From: Rikenellaceae bacterium
GTDB taxonomy: Bacteria > Bacteroidota > Bacteroidia > Bacteroidales > Rikenellaceae
Assembly: GCA_015059735.1 (NCBI GenBank)
Contig: SUZX01000003.1
Coordinates: 124,001 to 188,000 of the forward strand
Direction of reading: 5' to 3'
DNA: 64,000 nt
Of the stretch, positions 15,957 to 25,389 are shown piece by piece; positions within the stretch are counted from its first letter, which is position 1, and the number at the start of each line of letters is the position of its first letter. The notes under the pieces were generated by a model. The model was given only the letters and a program-made list of their open reading frames with translations, had not been told where the DNA came from and searched no databases. A program made the translations under genes and the position numbers.

Positions 15957-18194
15957 ATGAGTGAAATCTACACCGTCATTATCGGTATTTTAGGCATTCT
16001 TGCCATTTCGAGCTTATTTGTTGGTGTCACCAACGATGCAGTAAACTTTCTCAATTCGGCTATCGGCTCCAAAGCAGCTTCGATGCGTACTATTTTATTG
16101 ATCGCCTCCCTCGGTATTATTATCGGTGTAGTAACTTCGAGTGGTATGATGGAGGTCACACGTAGCGGTATGTTTAACCCGGGGTTGTTTACGTTCCACG
16201 AAGTCATGATACTCTATGTCAGCGTCATGTTTGCCAATGTGATCCTATTAGACATATACAACTCGTTAGGACTGCCAACATCAACTACCGTCGCATTGAT
16301 TTTCAGTTTACTGGGTGCTGCCATTGCCGTTTCGATCTATAAGATTTCGGGCAGTCCGACATTGACAATCGGAGCATTGGGAGAATTTATCAACACCACA
16401 CGCGCCATGGGTGTAATCTCAGCCATTCTGCTCTCTGTGGTTGTCGCTTTCATATTCGGTTCGGTGATCATGTGGCTCTCGCGTCTGCTCTTCTCGTTCA
16501 ACTACCTTCCGATGTTTCGTAAGATGGGAGCTATGTGGTGTGGCCTCTCACTCACAGCCATCGCCTATTTTGCGGTATTTAAAGCATTGAAAGGAGTGTT
16601 GGCCGGCACTGCAATGTATGTTTGGATCAGCAACAACATGTTGATTTCGCTTTTCGCATGTTGGGTGATCAGTTCGATCCTATTTGCATGTCTGCAACTC
16701 CTCCGTGTCAATATCTTGCGCATCAATATCCTTGTCGGCACATTCGCATTAGCATTGGCATTTGCAGGCAACGACCTTGTGAACTTTATCGGAGTACCTA
16801 TCGCCAGCTTGGATGCTTACAATATCGCCAAAGAGGCCAACTCCTCGACAATACTGATGGAGGGATTGAACGAAAATCTTCCCGCACAATTTATCTGGAT
16901 GCTTTTGTCGGGTGTAGTGATGGTCATTACCCTTTGGACCTCAACCAAAGCGATGCACGTTACCCAAACCGAGCTTTCGTTGGCCGGCCACGGCGAGGAG
17001 GAGACCAACGCAGGAGCCAGCTCCAATTTGGTTTCCCGCTCCATCGTGCGTGCTTCGATCCGAATATCAAACTTCTTCGATCGGGTGACACCCCTCCCCG
17101 TTCAAGAGTTCATCAACAAGCGTTTTGTGTATACCGACGTGGAGAAAAACAATGCACCCTATGATATGATTCGTGCCTTATTGAATCTCACGGTTTCGGC
17201 GTTGCTTATTTCGGTGGGTACTTCGTTGAAGTTGCCGTTGTCAACTACGTACGTTACATTTATGGTGGCAATGGGATCGTCATTGGCCGACCGTGCATGG
17301 GGTCGTGAAAGTGCCGTATATCGTATTTCGGGCGTGATGACGGTGGTTGCCGGATGGTTTGTTACGGCATTGGGCGGTTTCTTTATTGCCTTTGTGGTCG
17401 GATTGATCTTGATCTATGGCGGAACGGTTGCGTTTGTATGTGTCACCATTCTTTGCGGTTGGATGCTTTTCCATAGCAACTTCTCAAAAAAGAAATCAGG
17501 CGATGAGTCGACAACTAAAAGCTCGCAAACACAACGTACCACCGAAGAGATCATTGCCAACTTGCGCGACGAAGTGTGCCATACTATGGAGTGTGCTACC
17601 AAAGTATATGACCGCACGTTGATTGCCGTAATGAAAGAGAATCGTAAGGAGTTGCGCAATATGGTCAAGGAGTCGAACGATCTGTTCTACCAATCGCGCG
17701 AACGAAAATATACGCTGTTGCCCACGTTGAAAAAGTTGCAGTCGAGCGATGTGAATACGGCACATTATTATGTACAGGTGGTTGATTACCTCAACGAGAT
17801 GACCAAAGCACTGATGCACATAACCCGTCCGGCCTTCGAGCATATCGACAACAATCACGAGGGTCTTTCCAAAGAGCAGGCTCGCGATCTGATGTTAATC
17901 AACGACGAGGTAGAGGTAATCTATCGTCATATCAATGTCATGTTGCGCAATGGTGATTTTTCGGATATCGAAATGGTATTGTCGTTGCGCGATCAACTTT
18001 TCGAGTCGATTGCAGGTGCTGTTAAATCGGAGTTGGGACGTATCAACGAGGGCCGTTCTCATACCAAAGCCTCGATGCTTTATCTGACAATCCTTACCGA
18101 AACCAAAAACATGGTATTGCAATCGCGCAACCTGCTCAAATCGCAACAATATTTCCTCAAACATCGTTCGGGAACTCAACCTTGGATCAAATAA
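15957..18194 (+). CDS. Inorganic phosphate transporter, PiT family, with C-terminal PhoU-like region
   Basis: 745 residues, longer than simple PiT proteins (about 400-500). Two inverted PHO4 halves are visible through GVTNDAVNFLNSAIGSKAAS near residue 22 and AGNDLVNFIGVPIAS near 260, with STTVAL and STTYVTF as the paired Thr-rich motifs. About 11-12 membrane segments extend to residue 510. The C-terminal 230 residues are soluble and helical (LRDEVCHTMECATKVYDR, KLQSSDVNTAHYYVQVVDYLNEM), resembling a PhoU-like domain as in many Bacteroidota PiT proteins. It imports phosphate with a cation. The DUF4924 gene begins 6 bp after its stop, so they are co-transcribed. Confidence 0.88.
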   Translation: MSEIYTVIIGILGILAISSLFVGVTNDAVNFLNSAIGSKAASMRTILLIASLGIIIGVVTSSGMMEVTRSGMFNPGLFTFHEVMILYVSVMFANVILLDIYNSLGLPTSTTVALIFSLLGAAIAVSIYKISGSPTLTIGALGEFINTTRAMGVISAILLSVVVAFIFGSVIMWLSRLLFSFNYLPMFRKMGAMWCGLSLTAIAYFAVFKALKGVLAGTAMYVWISNNMLISLFACWVISSILFACLQLLRVNILRINILVGTFALALAFAGNDLVNFIGVPIASLDAYNIAKEANSSTILMEGLNENLPAQFIWMLLSGVVMVITLWTSTKAMHVTQTELSLAGHGEEETNAGASSNLVSRSIVRASIRISNFFDRVTPLPVQEFINKRFVYTDVEKNNAPYDMIRALLNLTVSALLISVGTSLKLPLSTTYVTFMVAMGSSLADRAWGRESAVYRISGVMTVVAGWFVTALGGFFIAFVVGLILIYGGTVAFVCVTILCGWMLFHSNFSKKKSGDESTTKSSQTQRTTEEIIANLRDEVCHTMECATKVYDRTLIAVMKENRKELRNMVKESNDLFYQSRERKYTLLPTLKKLQSSDVNTAHYYVQVVDYLNEMTKALMHITRPAFEHIDNNHEGLSKEQARDLMLINDEVEVIYRHINVMLRNGDFSDIEMVLSLRDQLFESIAGAVKSELGRINEGRSHTKASMLYLTILTETKNMVLQSRNLLKSQQYFLKHRSGTQPWIK

Positions 18195-18200
18195 GAGTTT

Positions 18201-18758
18201 ATGGATATTGCTCAAACAAAACGTCGCGAAAATATTGCGGAATATATCCTCTATCTTTGGCAGTTGGAGGATCTGTTGCGAGCCATGCAATTCAGTCCCG
18301 AGGCAATTTTTTCCACACTGATCGCTCCGCGTCAGGATCTTAACGAGGAGCAGAAGCCGGCGTTTTTGATTTGGTATATGGATTTGGCAAATCTGTTGCG
18401 GCAGGAGAGCAAGGAAGAGAAGGGACATTTGGAGCATACTCTCCATTTGATTGCCGACCTGCATAATCTCCACCTACAATTGATGAAATTGCCTATCGGT
18501 GAGCACTATCGTCAAACGGTTGCCCGTCTTGAACCCGAACTACCTCGCCTACGAGCCGTGATCGGGAACCCGGGGATGAGCGATACGGAGCTCTGTTTTC
18601 GTGCACTATATGCCGCCATGCTCTATCGTATCAAGGGTGAAGGGGAGAAAACTGCTGTAACGGATACTCTCGAATTTATTTCTCCGGTCATTGCCGAATT
18701 GGCCGGTCTTTATGGCAAAGTCGAGCGTGGAGAGATCGATCTGTTCAAAGAAAAATAA
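18201..18758 (+). CDS. DUF4924 family protein
   Basis: 185 residues, soluble and largely helical, with no signal peptide. The N-terminus KRRENIAEYILYLWQLEDLLRA and the following FLIWYMDLANLLRQE with HLIADLHNLHLQL are characteristic of DUF4924, a Bacteroidota-specific family without known function. It begins 6 bp after the phosphate transporter and is followed 15 bp later by a small membrane protein, so the three form one operon ending at the terminator at 19013. A link to phosphate uptake is suggested only by position. Confidence 0.8.
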   Translation: MDIAQTKRRENIAEYILYLWQLEDLLRAMQFSPEAIFSTLIAPRQDLNEEQKPAFLIWYMDLANLLRQESKEEKGHLEHTLHLIADLHNLHLQLMKLPIGEHYRQTVARLEPELPRLRAVIGNPGMSDTELCFRALYAAMLYRIKGEGEKTAVTDTLEFISPVIAELAGLYGKVERGEIDLFKEK

Positions 18759-18773
18759 TTTAATAAGGAATAT

Positions 18774-18983
18774 ATGGCTACTTGGGCAATCTTATTTAAC
18801 GGGTTCGTTATCCTCTTCATCCTCATTTCGGCAATAGCAATCATCGTGGATTATTGCAAGCACAAAGATGACGAGACCATCTCTCCGAAAGATTTGAAAA
18901 CGCTTCGCCGCAATCAATTTCTGTGTGCAATGCTGATTGCCGCTTGGATTCTGTTGGTGCACATCGAAAGATTCTTCAACTAA
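18774..18983 (+). CDS. Small two-helix membrane protein
   Basis: 69 residues: a membrane segment at about 5-26 (ILFNGFVILFILISAIAIIV), a charged loop of about 20 residues (KHKDDETISPKDLKTLRRN) and a second segment at about 48-63. No family is recognised. It sits 15 bp downstream of the DUF4924 gene and before a strong terminator, so it is probably the last gene of the phosphate-transporter operon. The initiating ATG is preceded by AATAAGGAATAT, a weak ribosome-binding sequence. Confidence 0.6.
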   Translation: MATWAILFNGFVILFILISAIAIIVDYCKHKDDETISPKDLKTLRRNQFLCAMLIAAWILLVHIERFFN

Positions 18984-19012
18984 CAATCCGTTCTCATATT
19001 CCCCAAAGATGC

Positions 19013-19055
19013 AAATACTCCCGCCTCGCTAAAAATATTCTGAGGCGGGAGTATT
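19013..19055. terminator. Bidirectional terminator between convergent genes
   Basis: AAATACTCCCGCCTC (19013-19027) pairs perfectly with GAGGCGGGAGTATTT (19041-19055). The A- and T-rich ends let it work for both the phosphate-transporter operon and the convergent GNAT gene. Confidence 0.8.
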
Positions 19056-19086
19056 TAATACTTTTCAGGCTTATAAAAAGGGCGGA

Positions 19087-19608
19087 TTAACGTGTCTCAA
19101 TATCCAAGCCCATGATGTAGTCGGTCTTGTAAAATCCGTTGCCGATCGGAAAATCTTCTTTTAGAAGACAACGCATACCCATACGCTCATAAAAAGCCAA
19201 AGCACGGCTATTGTCGCGATTGACATTTAGTTCCATCATACAGGGTTTTGAGCAGACGCTGCGAATGTAGTTTACCGCATGTTGGAAGAGTTTCTCGCCG
19301 AAACCGTGTCCCTGAAAGGTCGGATGCAGATAGATTTTATGGAGGTGAAACCGCTGTTCCTCCTCTCGTTCGACCGAGATATAACCACAAGGTTTCCCTT
19401 CGTATTCGGCAATAAACCATGCGACTCCGGATTCTATCTCCCGCATCACGACCTCGGGAGCATACATCATCTCGATCATGTAGGCGAGTTGCTCCGCAGA
19501 AAGCATCTCCCGATAGGTGATTGAAAACACCTCTTTCCCTAATTTCTCTATCAACTCGACATCCTCCGTTGAGGCCTGCCGAATTTGCCAATCAACACTC
19601 GTTAGCAT
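19087..19608 (-). CDS. GNAT family N-acetyltransferase
   Basis: 173 residues forming a single GNAT domain: WQIRQASTEDVELI at strand 1, the acetyl-CoA pyrophosphate-binding motif LHPTFQGHGFGEKLFQHA (Q/RxxGxG/A as QGHGFG) and the C-terminal ELNVNRDNSRALAFYERMGM typical of motif B with the catalytic Tyr. The substrate (amine, peptide or antibiotic) cannot be inferred. It lies upstream of nothing obvious and converges with the phosphate-transporter operon. Start ATG 19608 agrees with the family N-terminus. Confidence 0.85.
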   Translation of the reverse strand: MLTSVDWQIRQASTEDVELIEKLGKEVFSITYREMLSAEQLAYMIEMMYAPEVVMREIESGVAWFIAEYEGKPCGYISVEREEEQRFHLHKIYLHPTFQGHGFGEKLFQHAVNYIRSVCSKPCMMELNVNRDNSRALAFYERMGMRCLLKEDFPIGNGFYKTDYIMGLDIETR

Positions 19609-19690
19609 ACTCGGAATAAATTATTGATTGAACGACAAAGAAAAAGCCGGCACCCTGTTGGTCCGACTTTATTCTCATTGTCAACGACAA

Positions 19691-19858
19691 TTAAGCATAT
19701 TTGAACGTCGATTCGTCCGATACGGTCAACTTTTTGCGACCTTTGGCACGACGTGCTGCCAACACCTTGCGGCCATCGGCGGTAGCCATACGCTGGCGGA
19801 AGCCGTGTTTGTTAATTCTTTTCCGGCGCGAGGGCTGGTAAGTTCTTTTCATTGCCAT
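19691..19858 (-). CDS. rpmH: 50S ribosomal protein bL34
   Basis: A 55-residue basic protein too short for many ORF screens. Translation on the minus strand gives [14 protein letters not shown]..., continuing through [18 protein letters not shown] and [16 protein letters not shown] and ending TFKYA, unmistakably bL34. The first ATG (19858) has GGAT six nt upstream and is chosen; the internal MKRT start (19852) is what most homologues use and is equally possible. It has its own promoter at 19902-19931. The rnpA and dnaA genes that often neighbour rpmH are not here. Confidence 0.95.
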   Translation of the reverse strand: MAMKRTYQPSRRKRINKHGFRQRMATADGRKVLAARRAKGRKKLTVSDESTFKYA

Positions 19859-19901
19859 AGCTTTATCCTTTTTTTATTGTTTTAGACATTTTTACGGATT
19901 G

Positions 19902-19931
19902 CAAAAGTACAACAAAAAACTTATCTGCAAA
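19902..19931 (-). promoter_or_regulatory. Promoter of rpmH
   Basis: Minus-strand TACTTTTG (19909-19902) fits TAnnTTTG and TTTG at 19931-19928 is 18 bp upstream. Leader of about 38 nt before ATG 19858. Confidence 0.6.
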
Positions 19932-19982
19932 AATTTTTTGCGAAAATATTTCAAAAAGCCGAGGAAAAGCTTGAAATCTTGC

Positions 19983-19990
19983 TAACTTTG
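19983..19990 (+). promoter_or_regulatory. -7 promoter box of murA
   Basis: TAACTTTG matches TAnnTTTG and lies 40 bp upstream of the murA ATG at 20031. Confidence 0.6.
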
Positions 19991-20030
19991 TGGAAAGCTA
20001 CAACACGCCCAACGCAAAAATAGGCTCATT

Positions 20031-21344
20031 ATGGCAATCTTCAAAGTCGAAGGCGGATATCGTCTTCATGGCAGTATCACCCCTCAGGGTGCTAAAAACG
20101 AAGCACTTCAAATTCTTTGTGCCACACTGCTCACTTCCGAGCGGGTAACGGTGCATAATATTCCCGACATCCTCGATGTAATGCAACTCATCGAGTTGTT
20201 GCGTCGTATGGGTGTTGAAGTCGAACAATTGAGCGAGGAGACCTATTCGTTCTGTGCCCGAGAGATCGATATCGATTATCTTCATTCGGAAGATTATAGC
20301 CGACGTTGCGCCCGTTTGCGGGGCTCGGTCATGCTCATCGGCCCGATGTTGGCGCGTTTCGGGGTGGGTTACATTCCCAAACCCGGGGGCGATAAAATCG
20401 GACGCCGCCGATTGGATACCCATTTCATCGGATTGCAGAAGTTGGGAGCCCGATTCAACTTCGATGTCGGCGAAGATTTCTTCACCGTCGAGGCCGAACG
20501 TTTACAGGGTACTTATATGCTTTTGGACGAATCTTCGGTGACCGGAACAGCCAATATCGTGATGGCTGCCGTGCTGGCCAAAGGAACCACCACGATCTAC
20601 AATGCCGCTTGCGAGCCCTACCTGCAACAACTTTGCAAGATGCTTAACCGCATGGGTGCAAAAATCTCGGGTATCGCCTCAAATCTGCTCACCATCGAGG
20701 GTGTCGATTCGCTTGGTGGCACAGAGCATACGTTGTTACCCGATATGATCGAGGTAGGCAGTTTTATCGGCATGGCCGCCATGAACCGCTCGGAACTGAC
20801 CATCAAAAACGTATCTTATGAGAATTTGGGGATCATTCCGGCACAATTTGCCCGCATGGGAATCCAATTCGAACAGCGCAACGACGACATCTATATTCCC
20901 CAACAAGATCATTACAGCATCAACACCTTCCTCGACGGATCGATCATGACCATTGCCGACGCTCCATGGCCCGGACTTACCCCCGACTTGCTATCGATCT
21001 TCTTGGTGGTAGCCACACAGGCAAAAGGCTCGGTGTTGATTCATCAAAAGATGTTCGAAAGCCGCTTGTTCTTTGTCGATAAATTGATCGATATGGGGGC
21101 ACAAATCATCCTTTGCGATCCGCACCGTGCAACGGTAATCGGACACGACCATCGCATCCGACTGCGGGCTACGCGCATGACCTCACCCGATATTCGTGCG
21201 GGTGTGGCACTGCTCATTGCCGCCATGTCGGCCGAAGGAGTATCGACGATTCAAAATATCGATCAAATCGATCGCGGATACAAAGATATCGACGGTCGTC
21301 TGAATGCTTTGGGGGCTAAAATCACCCGTATTATAGAGGAATAA
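20031..21344 (+). CDS. murA: UDP-N-acetylglucosamine 1-carboxyvinyltransferase MurA (Asp active-site variant)
   Basis: 437 residues, full length. MurA transfers enolpyruvate from PEP to UDP-GlcNAc, the first committed step of peptidoglycan synthesis, in the cytoplasm. Catalytic K22-N23 in QGAKNEA and the EPSP-synthase-like inside-out barrel repeats are clear, with the [10 protein letters not shown] motif near 385. In the active-site loop the residue that is Cys115 in E. coli (PGGCxIG) is Asp121 here (PGGDKIG). An Asp at this place is known from organisms naturally insensitive to fosfomycin. tdk follows 11 bp downstream and is probably co-transcribed. Confidence 0.95.
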   Translation: MAIFKVEGGYRLHGSITPQGAKNEALQILCATLLTSERVTVHNIPDILDVMQLIELLRRMGVEVEQLSEETYSFCAREIDIDYLHSEDYSRRCARLRGSVMLIGPMLARFGVGYIPKPGGDKIGRRRLDTHFIGLQKLGARFNFDVGEDFFTVEAERLQGTYMLLDESSVTGTANIVMAAVLAKGTTTIYNAACEPYLQQLCKMLNRMGAKISGIASNLLTIEGVDSLGGTEHTLLPDMIEVGSFIGMAAMNRSELTIKNVSYENLGIIPAQFARMGIQFEQRNDDIYIPQQDHYSINTFLDGSIMTIADAPWPGLTPDLLSIFLVVATQAKGSVLIHQKMFESRLFFVDKLIDMGAQIILCDPHRATVIGHDHRIRLRATRMTSPDIRAGVALLIAAMSAEGVSTIQNIDQIDRGYKDIDGRLNALGAKITRIIEE

Positions 21345-21355
21345 AAACGGATACT

Positions 21356-21928
21356 ATGTTTCTTGAAAATGCCAATCAAAAGGGCTGGATCGAAGTAGTT
21401 TGCGGCTCGATGTTCTCGGGTAAGACCGAGGAATTGATTCGCCGACTTAAACGGGCACAATTTGCCCACCAAAAGGTCGAAATATTCAAGCCCCGCATCG
21501 ACGTGCGTTATTCCGAAGAGGAGGTCGTATCGCACGACGCCAATGCCATCCGCTCGACACCGGTCGATTCGCCGCAGAACATTCTACTCATGTCAGCCGA
21601 TGTGGATGTTGTAGGTATCGACGAGGCGCAATTCTTCGACGAGAGCATTGTCGATGTCTGCCGTCAATTGGCCAACAACGGAGTTCGTGTCATTGTTGCG
21701 GGATTGGACATGGATTATACCGGCAAGCCTTTCGGGCCGATGCCGGCATTAATGGCTACCGCCGAGTATGTTACAAAAGTACACGCTATCTGTGTGCGAT
21801 GTGGCAACTTAGCACATCACTCCCACCGTTTGACTGCCGATGAAAAGCAGGTACTCCTCGGCGCGCAAGACTCCTACGAGCCGATTTGTCGCCACTGCTT
21901 CAACGAATTGTTCCGTTCACGGGAGTAG
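21356..21928 (+). CDS. tdk: Thymidine kinase, type II
   Basis: 190 residues. Phosphorylates thymidine to dTMP with ATP in the salvage pathway. The Walker A sequence [14 protein letters not shown] lies at 17-30, the Walker B-like [12 protein letters not shown] near 82-93, the lasso-domain Tyr and [14 protein letters not shown] region near 140, and the zinc cysteines as CVRCG and CRHC. All are as in bacterial type II thymidine kinases. It lies 11 bp after murA on the same strand and converges with the helical-repeat gene at 21936. Confidence 0.95.
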   Translation: MFLENANQKGWIEVVCGSMFSGKTEELIRRLKRAQFAHQKVEIFKPRIDVRYSEEEVVSHDANAIRSTPVDSPQNILLMSADVDVVGIDEAQFFDESIVDVCRQLANNGVRVIVAGLDMDYTGKPFGPMPALMATAEYVTKVHAICVRCGNLAHHSHRLTADEKQVLLGAQDSYEPICRHCFNELFRSRE

Positions 21929-21935
21929 GATTCGA

Positions 21936-22628
21936 TTATCGAGCTCTCTGCAACGCCTCGATAAATTCCGGAAATAACTGCCATAGATTTTCGGTACGCA
22001 ACCACAATTCGCGAGCCTGAGCCGCTGTCGTGGGACGTTCGCTTTCGATGTCGCGCAGATAGTCGGCATCGGCAGGGTGTTCTGTGGCCGTAAACTCGGC
22101 ATAAAAAGCAGCAAAACGGGCCTTAAAACGTTTTAACTCTCCTACGGGCAACTGTTTGGTGCGACGATATGCCGACCATAGCAACAACACCATGCGGCTG
22201 GCACGTTTGTCGGATATGTCGTTGATCACCTCGTCGAACAACTCCTGTTCGTCCATTGCCAAATAGTCGAAAGCCAGCAATTCGCTTCCCTCCAAATGAT
22301 CCTCAGGATCGAGTTCCAACAACATTTCAAGTTGGGCGGCCGACATCTCAAAATCGTTAATCAGGAAGTGGTCGATAGCCGAGGCATAAATTACCTCCAA
22401 CGCAGCCTGTGAGTTGCGATGACTCCATTCGAGGACGATCTCCTCATTCTCGGGGAGCCATTCAACAAGACGCTGAAACGCCTGATAACGTATATTACAT
22501 GCCTCCTCGACATTGCCTGCCCCCTGCATCTCGCGCGATCGGGCCAACTCTTTGACGAAATTCCATGCTCCCTCGCCAACGATCTCGAAGGTCTGATCAG
22601 ATGTGGGTTTAAGAGTCGCTTTTTGCAT
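21936..22628 (-). CDS. Uncharacterised helical protein, possibly TPR-like
   Basis: 230 residues, acidic, soluble, predicted entirely alpha-helical with no signal or membrane segment. Repeating helix pairs such as VEEACNIRYQAFQRLVEWL and AAQLEMLLELDPEDHLEGS resemble TPR-like solenoids, but no family is firmly recognised. Its ATG lies inside the last codons of cstA (20-bp overlap), so it is translated from the same transcript and may act with that transporter. No function is proposed. Confidence 0.6.
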   Translation of the reverse strand: MQKATLKPTSDQTFEIVGEGAWNFVKELARSREMQGAGNVEEACNIRYQAFQRLVEWLPENEEIVLEWSHRNSQAALEVIYASAIDHFLINDFEMSAAQLEMLLELDPEDHLEGSELLAFDYLAMDEQELFDEVINDISDKRASRMVLLLWSAYRRTKQLPVGELKRFKARFAAFYAEFTATEHPADADYLRDIESERPTTAAQARELWLRTENLWQLFPEFIEALQRAR

Positions 22629-24078
22629 TGCGGCGCAGTTTCAAAATAATCAGAAGTAATATTGCCAACGTGACAGCTCCGCCTAACAAATAACCAACCG
22701 TGCGATTCTGCATACCGGCCATCAGGGGCGATACAAAGATATAGGAACTGCAAACATAGGTCATGATCAAGGCCGGAATAATACCCACCCAAAAATTACG
22801 ACGGTGGCGGTAGAGATAAACCGTGATCATCCAAAGTGTGGCTACGGCCAACGTTTGGTTCATCCATGCAAAGTAGTTCCACATGGTTTGGAACGGCAAA
22901 CAGAAAATGATCAACAAAGCTCCGGCAAAGAGCGGGACACAAATATAGATACGTTTGCGCATGCTACGCTGCTCCAATCCCATAAAGTCGGCCACAATCA
23001 GACGAGCCGAACGGAAAGCAGTGTCTCCCGAGGTGATTGCGCAAGCTACTACACCGAAGATGATGAATCCGGCAATTACATCGCCTAAGGTTGCACGGGC
23101 AATCATATCGACCATAATCGCAGCCGAGCCTTTGTATTGGGCAATCGCTTCATTCAATCCCTCAACGCCACCCCAAAAAGCCATAGCGATAGCGGCCCAT
23201 ATTAGCGCAACGATACTCTCGGAGATCATGGCACCGTAGAAGACCGGCCGAGCCTGACGTTCGGAACGCAGACAACGAGCCATCAACGGCGACTGCGTGG
23301 CATGAAATCCGGAAATCGCTCCACATGCAATGGTGGTAAAGAGCATTGGAACAATCGGAAAGTTGGCCGCATCAGCAAGGCCGTTCTTAAACGAAGTGAA
23401 TTCCGGAATGGTGTAACGATCGCCGAAAAGCAACACTCCGAGAATTCCCAATGCCATGAAGAGCAAGGCACAACCGAAGATCGGATAGATACGGCCGATG
23501 ATCTTATCAACAGGTAACAACGTGGCGATGATATAGTAGATCAAAATAACCGCAAGAACAATCAATAACAACCACGACATGTTGCCGAAAGCGATCTCCG
23601 ACAATGCCGGAGCATCGATGCGGTTGGCGATCAGCGAAGCCGGCTGCGAAAGGAATACCGCTCCAACAAGTACCATCAGGCCGACCGAGAAGATACGCAT
23701 ACCCTGCTTGACACCACCTCCGAGATAACGACCTACCGATTCCGGAAGGCTCTCTCCGTTGTGACGCAAGGAGATCATACCGGCGATGAAGTCGTGAGCC
23801 GCACCCATGAAGATTCCTCCGAACGTAATCCACAAGAAAGCGATCGGGCCATAAGCGGCACCCAATACGGCTCCGAAGATCGGGCCCAACCCCGCGATGT
23901 TGAGCAGCTGGATCAGGAAAGTCTTCCACATCGGAAGCGGGAGATAATCTACTCCGTCGAATGAGGACTCGGAGGGAACGATACGGGAAACATCGGCTTC
24001 ACATTGCCGCTCCAAATAACGTCCGTAAGTGAAATAAGCCCCAACGAGCAGGGTCAAACAAATCAGAAAGGTGATCAT
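22609..24078 (-). CDS. cstA: CstA-family carbon starvation/peptide or pyruvate transporter
   Basis: 489 residues with about 13-16 membrane segments. The CstA family signature is plain: FLIQLLNIAGLGPIFGAVLGAAYGP near residue 55-80 followed by GGIFMGAAHDF and SLRHNGESLPE. Relatives in enteric bacteria (CstA, BtsT) carry peptides or pyruvate with cations across the inner membrane and are raised on starvation; this protein is shorter than the E. coli ones (about 700), like other Bacteroidota members. First gene of a two-gene unit with the overlapping helical protein. Substrate cannot be assigned from sequence. Confidence 0.88.
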   Translation of the reverse strand: MITFLICLTLLVGAYFTYGRYLERQCEADVSRIVPSESSFDGVDYLPLPMWKTFLIQLLNIAGLGPIFGAVLGAAYGPIAFLWITFGGIFMGAAHDFIAGMISLRHNGESLPESVGRYLGGGVKQGMRIFSVGLMVLVGAVFLSQPASLIANRIDAPALSEIAFGNMSWLLLIVLAVILIYYIIATLLPVDKIIGRIYPIFGCALLFMALGILGVLLFGDRYTIPEFTSFKNGLADAANFPIVPMLFTTIACGAISGFHATQSPLMARCLRSERQARPVFYGAMISESIVALIWAAIAMAFWGGVEGLNEAIAQYKGSAAIMVDMIARATLGDVIAGFIIFGVVACAITSGDTAFRSARLIVADFMGLEQRSMRKRIYICVPLFAGALLIIFCLPFQTMWNYFAWMNQTLAVATLWMITVYLYRHRRNFWVGIIPALIMTYVCSSYIFVSPLMAGMQNRTVGYLLGGAVTLAILLLIILKLRRNAKSDS

Positions 24079-24132
24079 GGTTATCTAATTTGAGTTATTC
24101 GTCTGATTTTCCCTCTATTCTCTTTTTCGCGG

Positions 24133-24738
24133 CTATCGGTAATCGTGCGAAATGAGGGTCATAAACTCTTCGCGAGTACGGTGATCTGACAAAAATATGC
24201 CGGTAAAAGCCGATGTTGTGGTTGCCGATTGTTGTTTCTCGATGCCACGCATCTGCATACACATATGGCTTGCCTCGATCACTACGGCCACACCCATCGG
24301 GTTGAGTGCCTCTTGGATGCAATCGCGAATCTGTACCGTAAGACGCTCCTGCACCTGCAATCGTCTGGCAAAACACTCCACAACACGCGCAATTTTTGAA
24401 AGTCCGGTGATGTGACCGTTGGGAATATAGGCAACATGAGCTTTACCATAGAACGGCAACATGTGGTGTTCGCACATCGAGTAGAGTTCGATATCTTTTA
24501 CCAACACCATCTGTTTATACTCCTCTTTGAACATGGCTGAACGCAGAATGGTCAATGGATCTTCTCCATAGCCTTTGGTCAGAAAACTCATGGCTTTGGC
24601 CACTCGTTCGGGGGTTTTCAGCAGACCTTCGCGCGTGGGATCTTCACCCAATAGTTTCAAAATGGCGGTATAGTGCTCTTTGAGATGCTCTATTTTTTCG
24701 GGGCTATACAGTTCCTCTTTCTTATAATTTGTTTCCAT
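24133..24738 (-). CDS. folE: GTP cyclohydrolase I
   Basis: 201 residues. Converts GTP to 7,8-dihydroneopterin triphosphate, the first step of folate synthesis. Zinc ligands C89 and H92 lie in [10 protein letters not shown], the third Cys in SHMCMQMRG near 160, and [23 protein letters not shown] covers the substrate-binding core. Full length for the family. The rdgB-type gene ends 14 bp upstream, so the two may be co-transcribed; a TATTTTTG box in the gap (24743-24750) is too close to the ATG to be a normal promoter. Confidence 0.95.
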   Translation of the reverse strand: METNYKKEELYSPEKIEHLKEHYTAILKLLGEDPTREGLLKTPERVAKAMSFLTKGYGEDPLTILRSAMFKEEYKQMVLVKDIELYSMCEHHMLPFYGKAHVAYIPNGHITGLSKIARVVECFARRLQVQERLTVQIRDCIQEALNPMGVAVVIEASHMCMQMRGIEKQQSATTTSAFTGIFLSDHRTREEFMTLISHDYR

Positions 24739-24752
24739 GTCGCAAAAATAGG

Positions 24753-25340
24753 CTATTTCTCGCGGTTGTGCAAGTAATCGACCAATTTGCGCACGGCGCG
24801 TCCGCGATGTGACACGCTGTTTTTCTCATCGGCCGTCATCTCGGCAAATGTTTTGTCGAATCCATCGGGTACAAAGAGCGGGTCATAACCAAACCCTTCA
24901 CTCCCGATCTCCTGCTCAATGATGTGTCCTTCGACAATACCCTCGAAAAGGTGTTCTTCGCCCCCTTCGATCAACGAAATGACGGTACGGAAGCGTGCCC
25001 GACGATTGGTTTTGCCTGCAAGATTTTTCAACAGCAGACGGTTATTGGCCGCAAAGTCGTGCCCATTGGTGGCATAACGTGCCGAGTGTACCCCCGGGGC
25101 ACCACCCAAAGCCTCGACCTCCAATCCCGTATCATCGGCAAAACAATCAATTTGCGTGCGGGTATAAAGGTAATGCGATTTTTGCGAGGCGTTGCCTTCC
25201 AATGTCGGCTGTGTCTCGGGAATCTCCTCAGTCACACCACAAGCGCGCGGAGTGATCAACGTATAGGTATCGCCCAAAACAGCCTGTACCTCGCTCAGTT
25301 TATGAGCATTATTGGTTGCAAACAACAGTTTCTTTGTCAT
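24753..25340 (-). CDS. rdgB: dITP/XTP pyrophosphatase (RdgB/HAM1 family)
   Basis: 195 residues from ATG 25340. Hydrolyses non-canonical purine nucleoside triphosphates (dITP, XTP) to monophosphates, keeping them out of DNA. Motifs: [14 protein letters not shown] at the N-terminus (phosphate loop), [37 protein letters not shown] and [11 protein letters not shown]. An upstream extension to 25379 exists but adds unrelated residues; the adjacent MM at 25343/25340 is the likely start. It lies between folE and a HAD gene, all on the minus strand. Confidence 0.92.
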   Translation of the reverse strand: MTKKLLFATNNAHKLSEVQAVLGDTYTLITPRACGVTEEIPETQPTLEGNASQKSHYLYTRTQIDCFADDTGLEVEALGGAPGVHSARYATNGHDFAANNRLLLKNLAGKTNRRARFRTVISLIEGGEEHLFEGIVEGHIIEQEIGSEGFGYDPLFVPDGFDKTFAEMTADEKNSVSHRGRAVRKLVDYLHNREK

Positions 25341-25389
25341 CATGATATTTATTTTCTCGCACAAGATCAATTCCTCCACAAATCAGAAT

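Noticed and set aside
24743..24750. TATTTTTG as a folE promoter on the minus strand
   Set aside because: It would place the transcript start on the ATG itself; with the rdgB-type gene ending 14 bp upstream, co-transcription is simpler.
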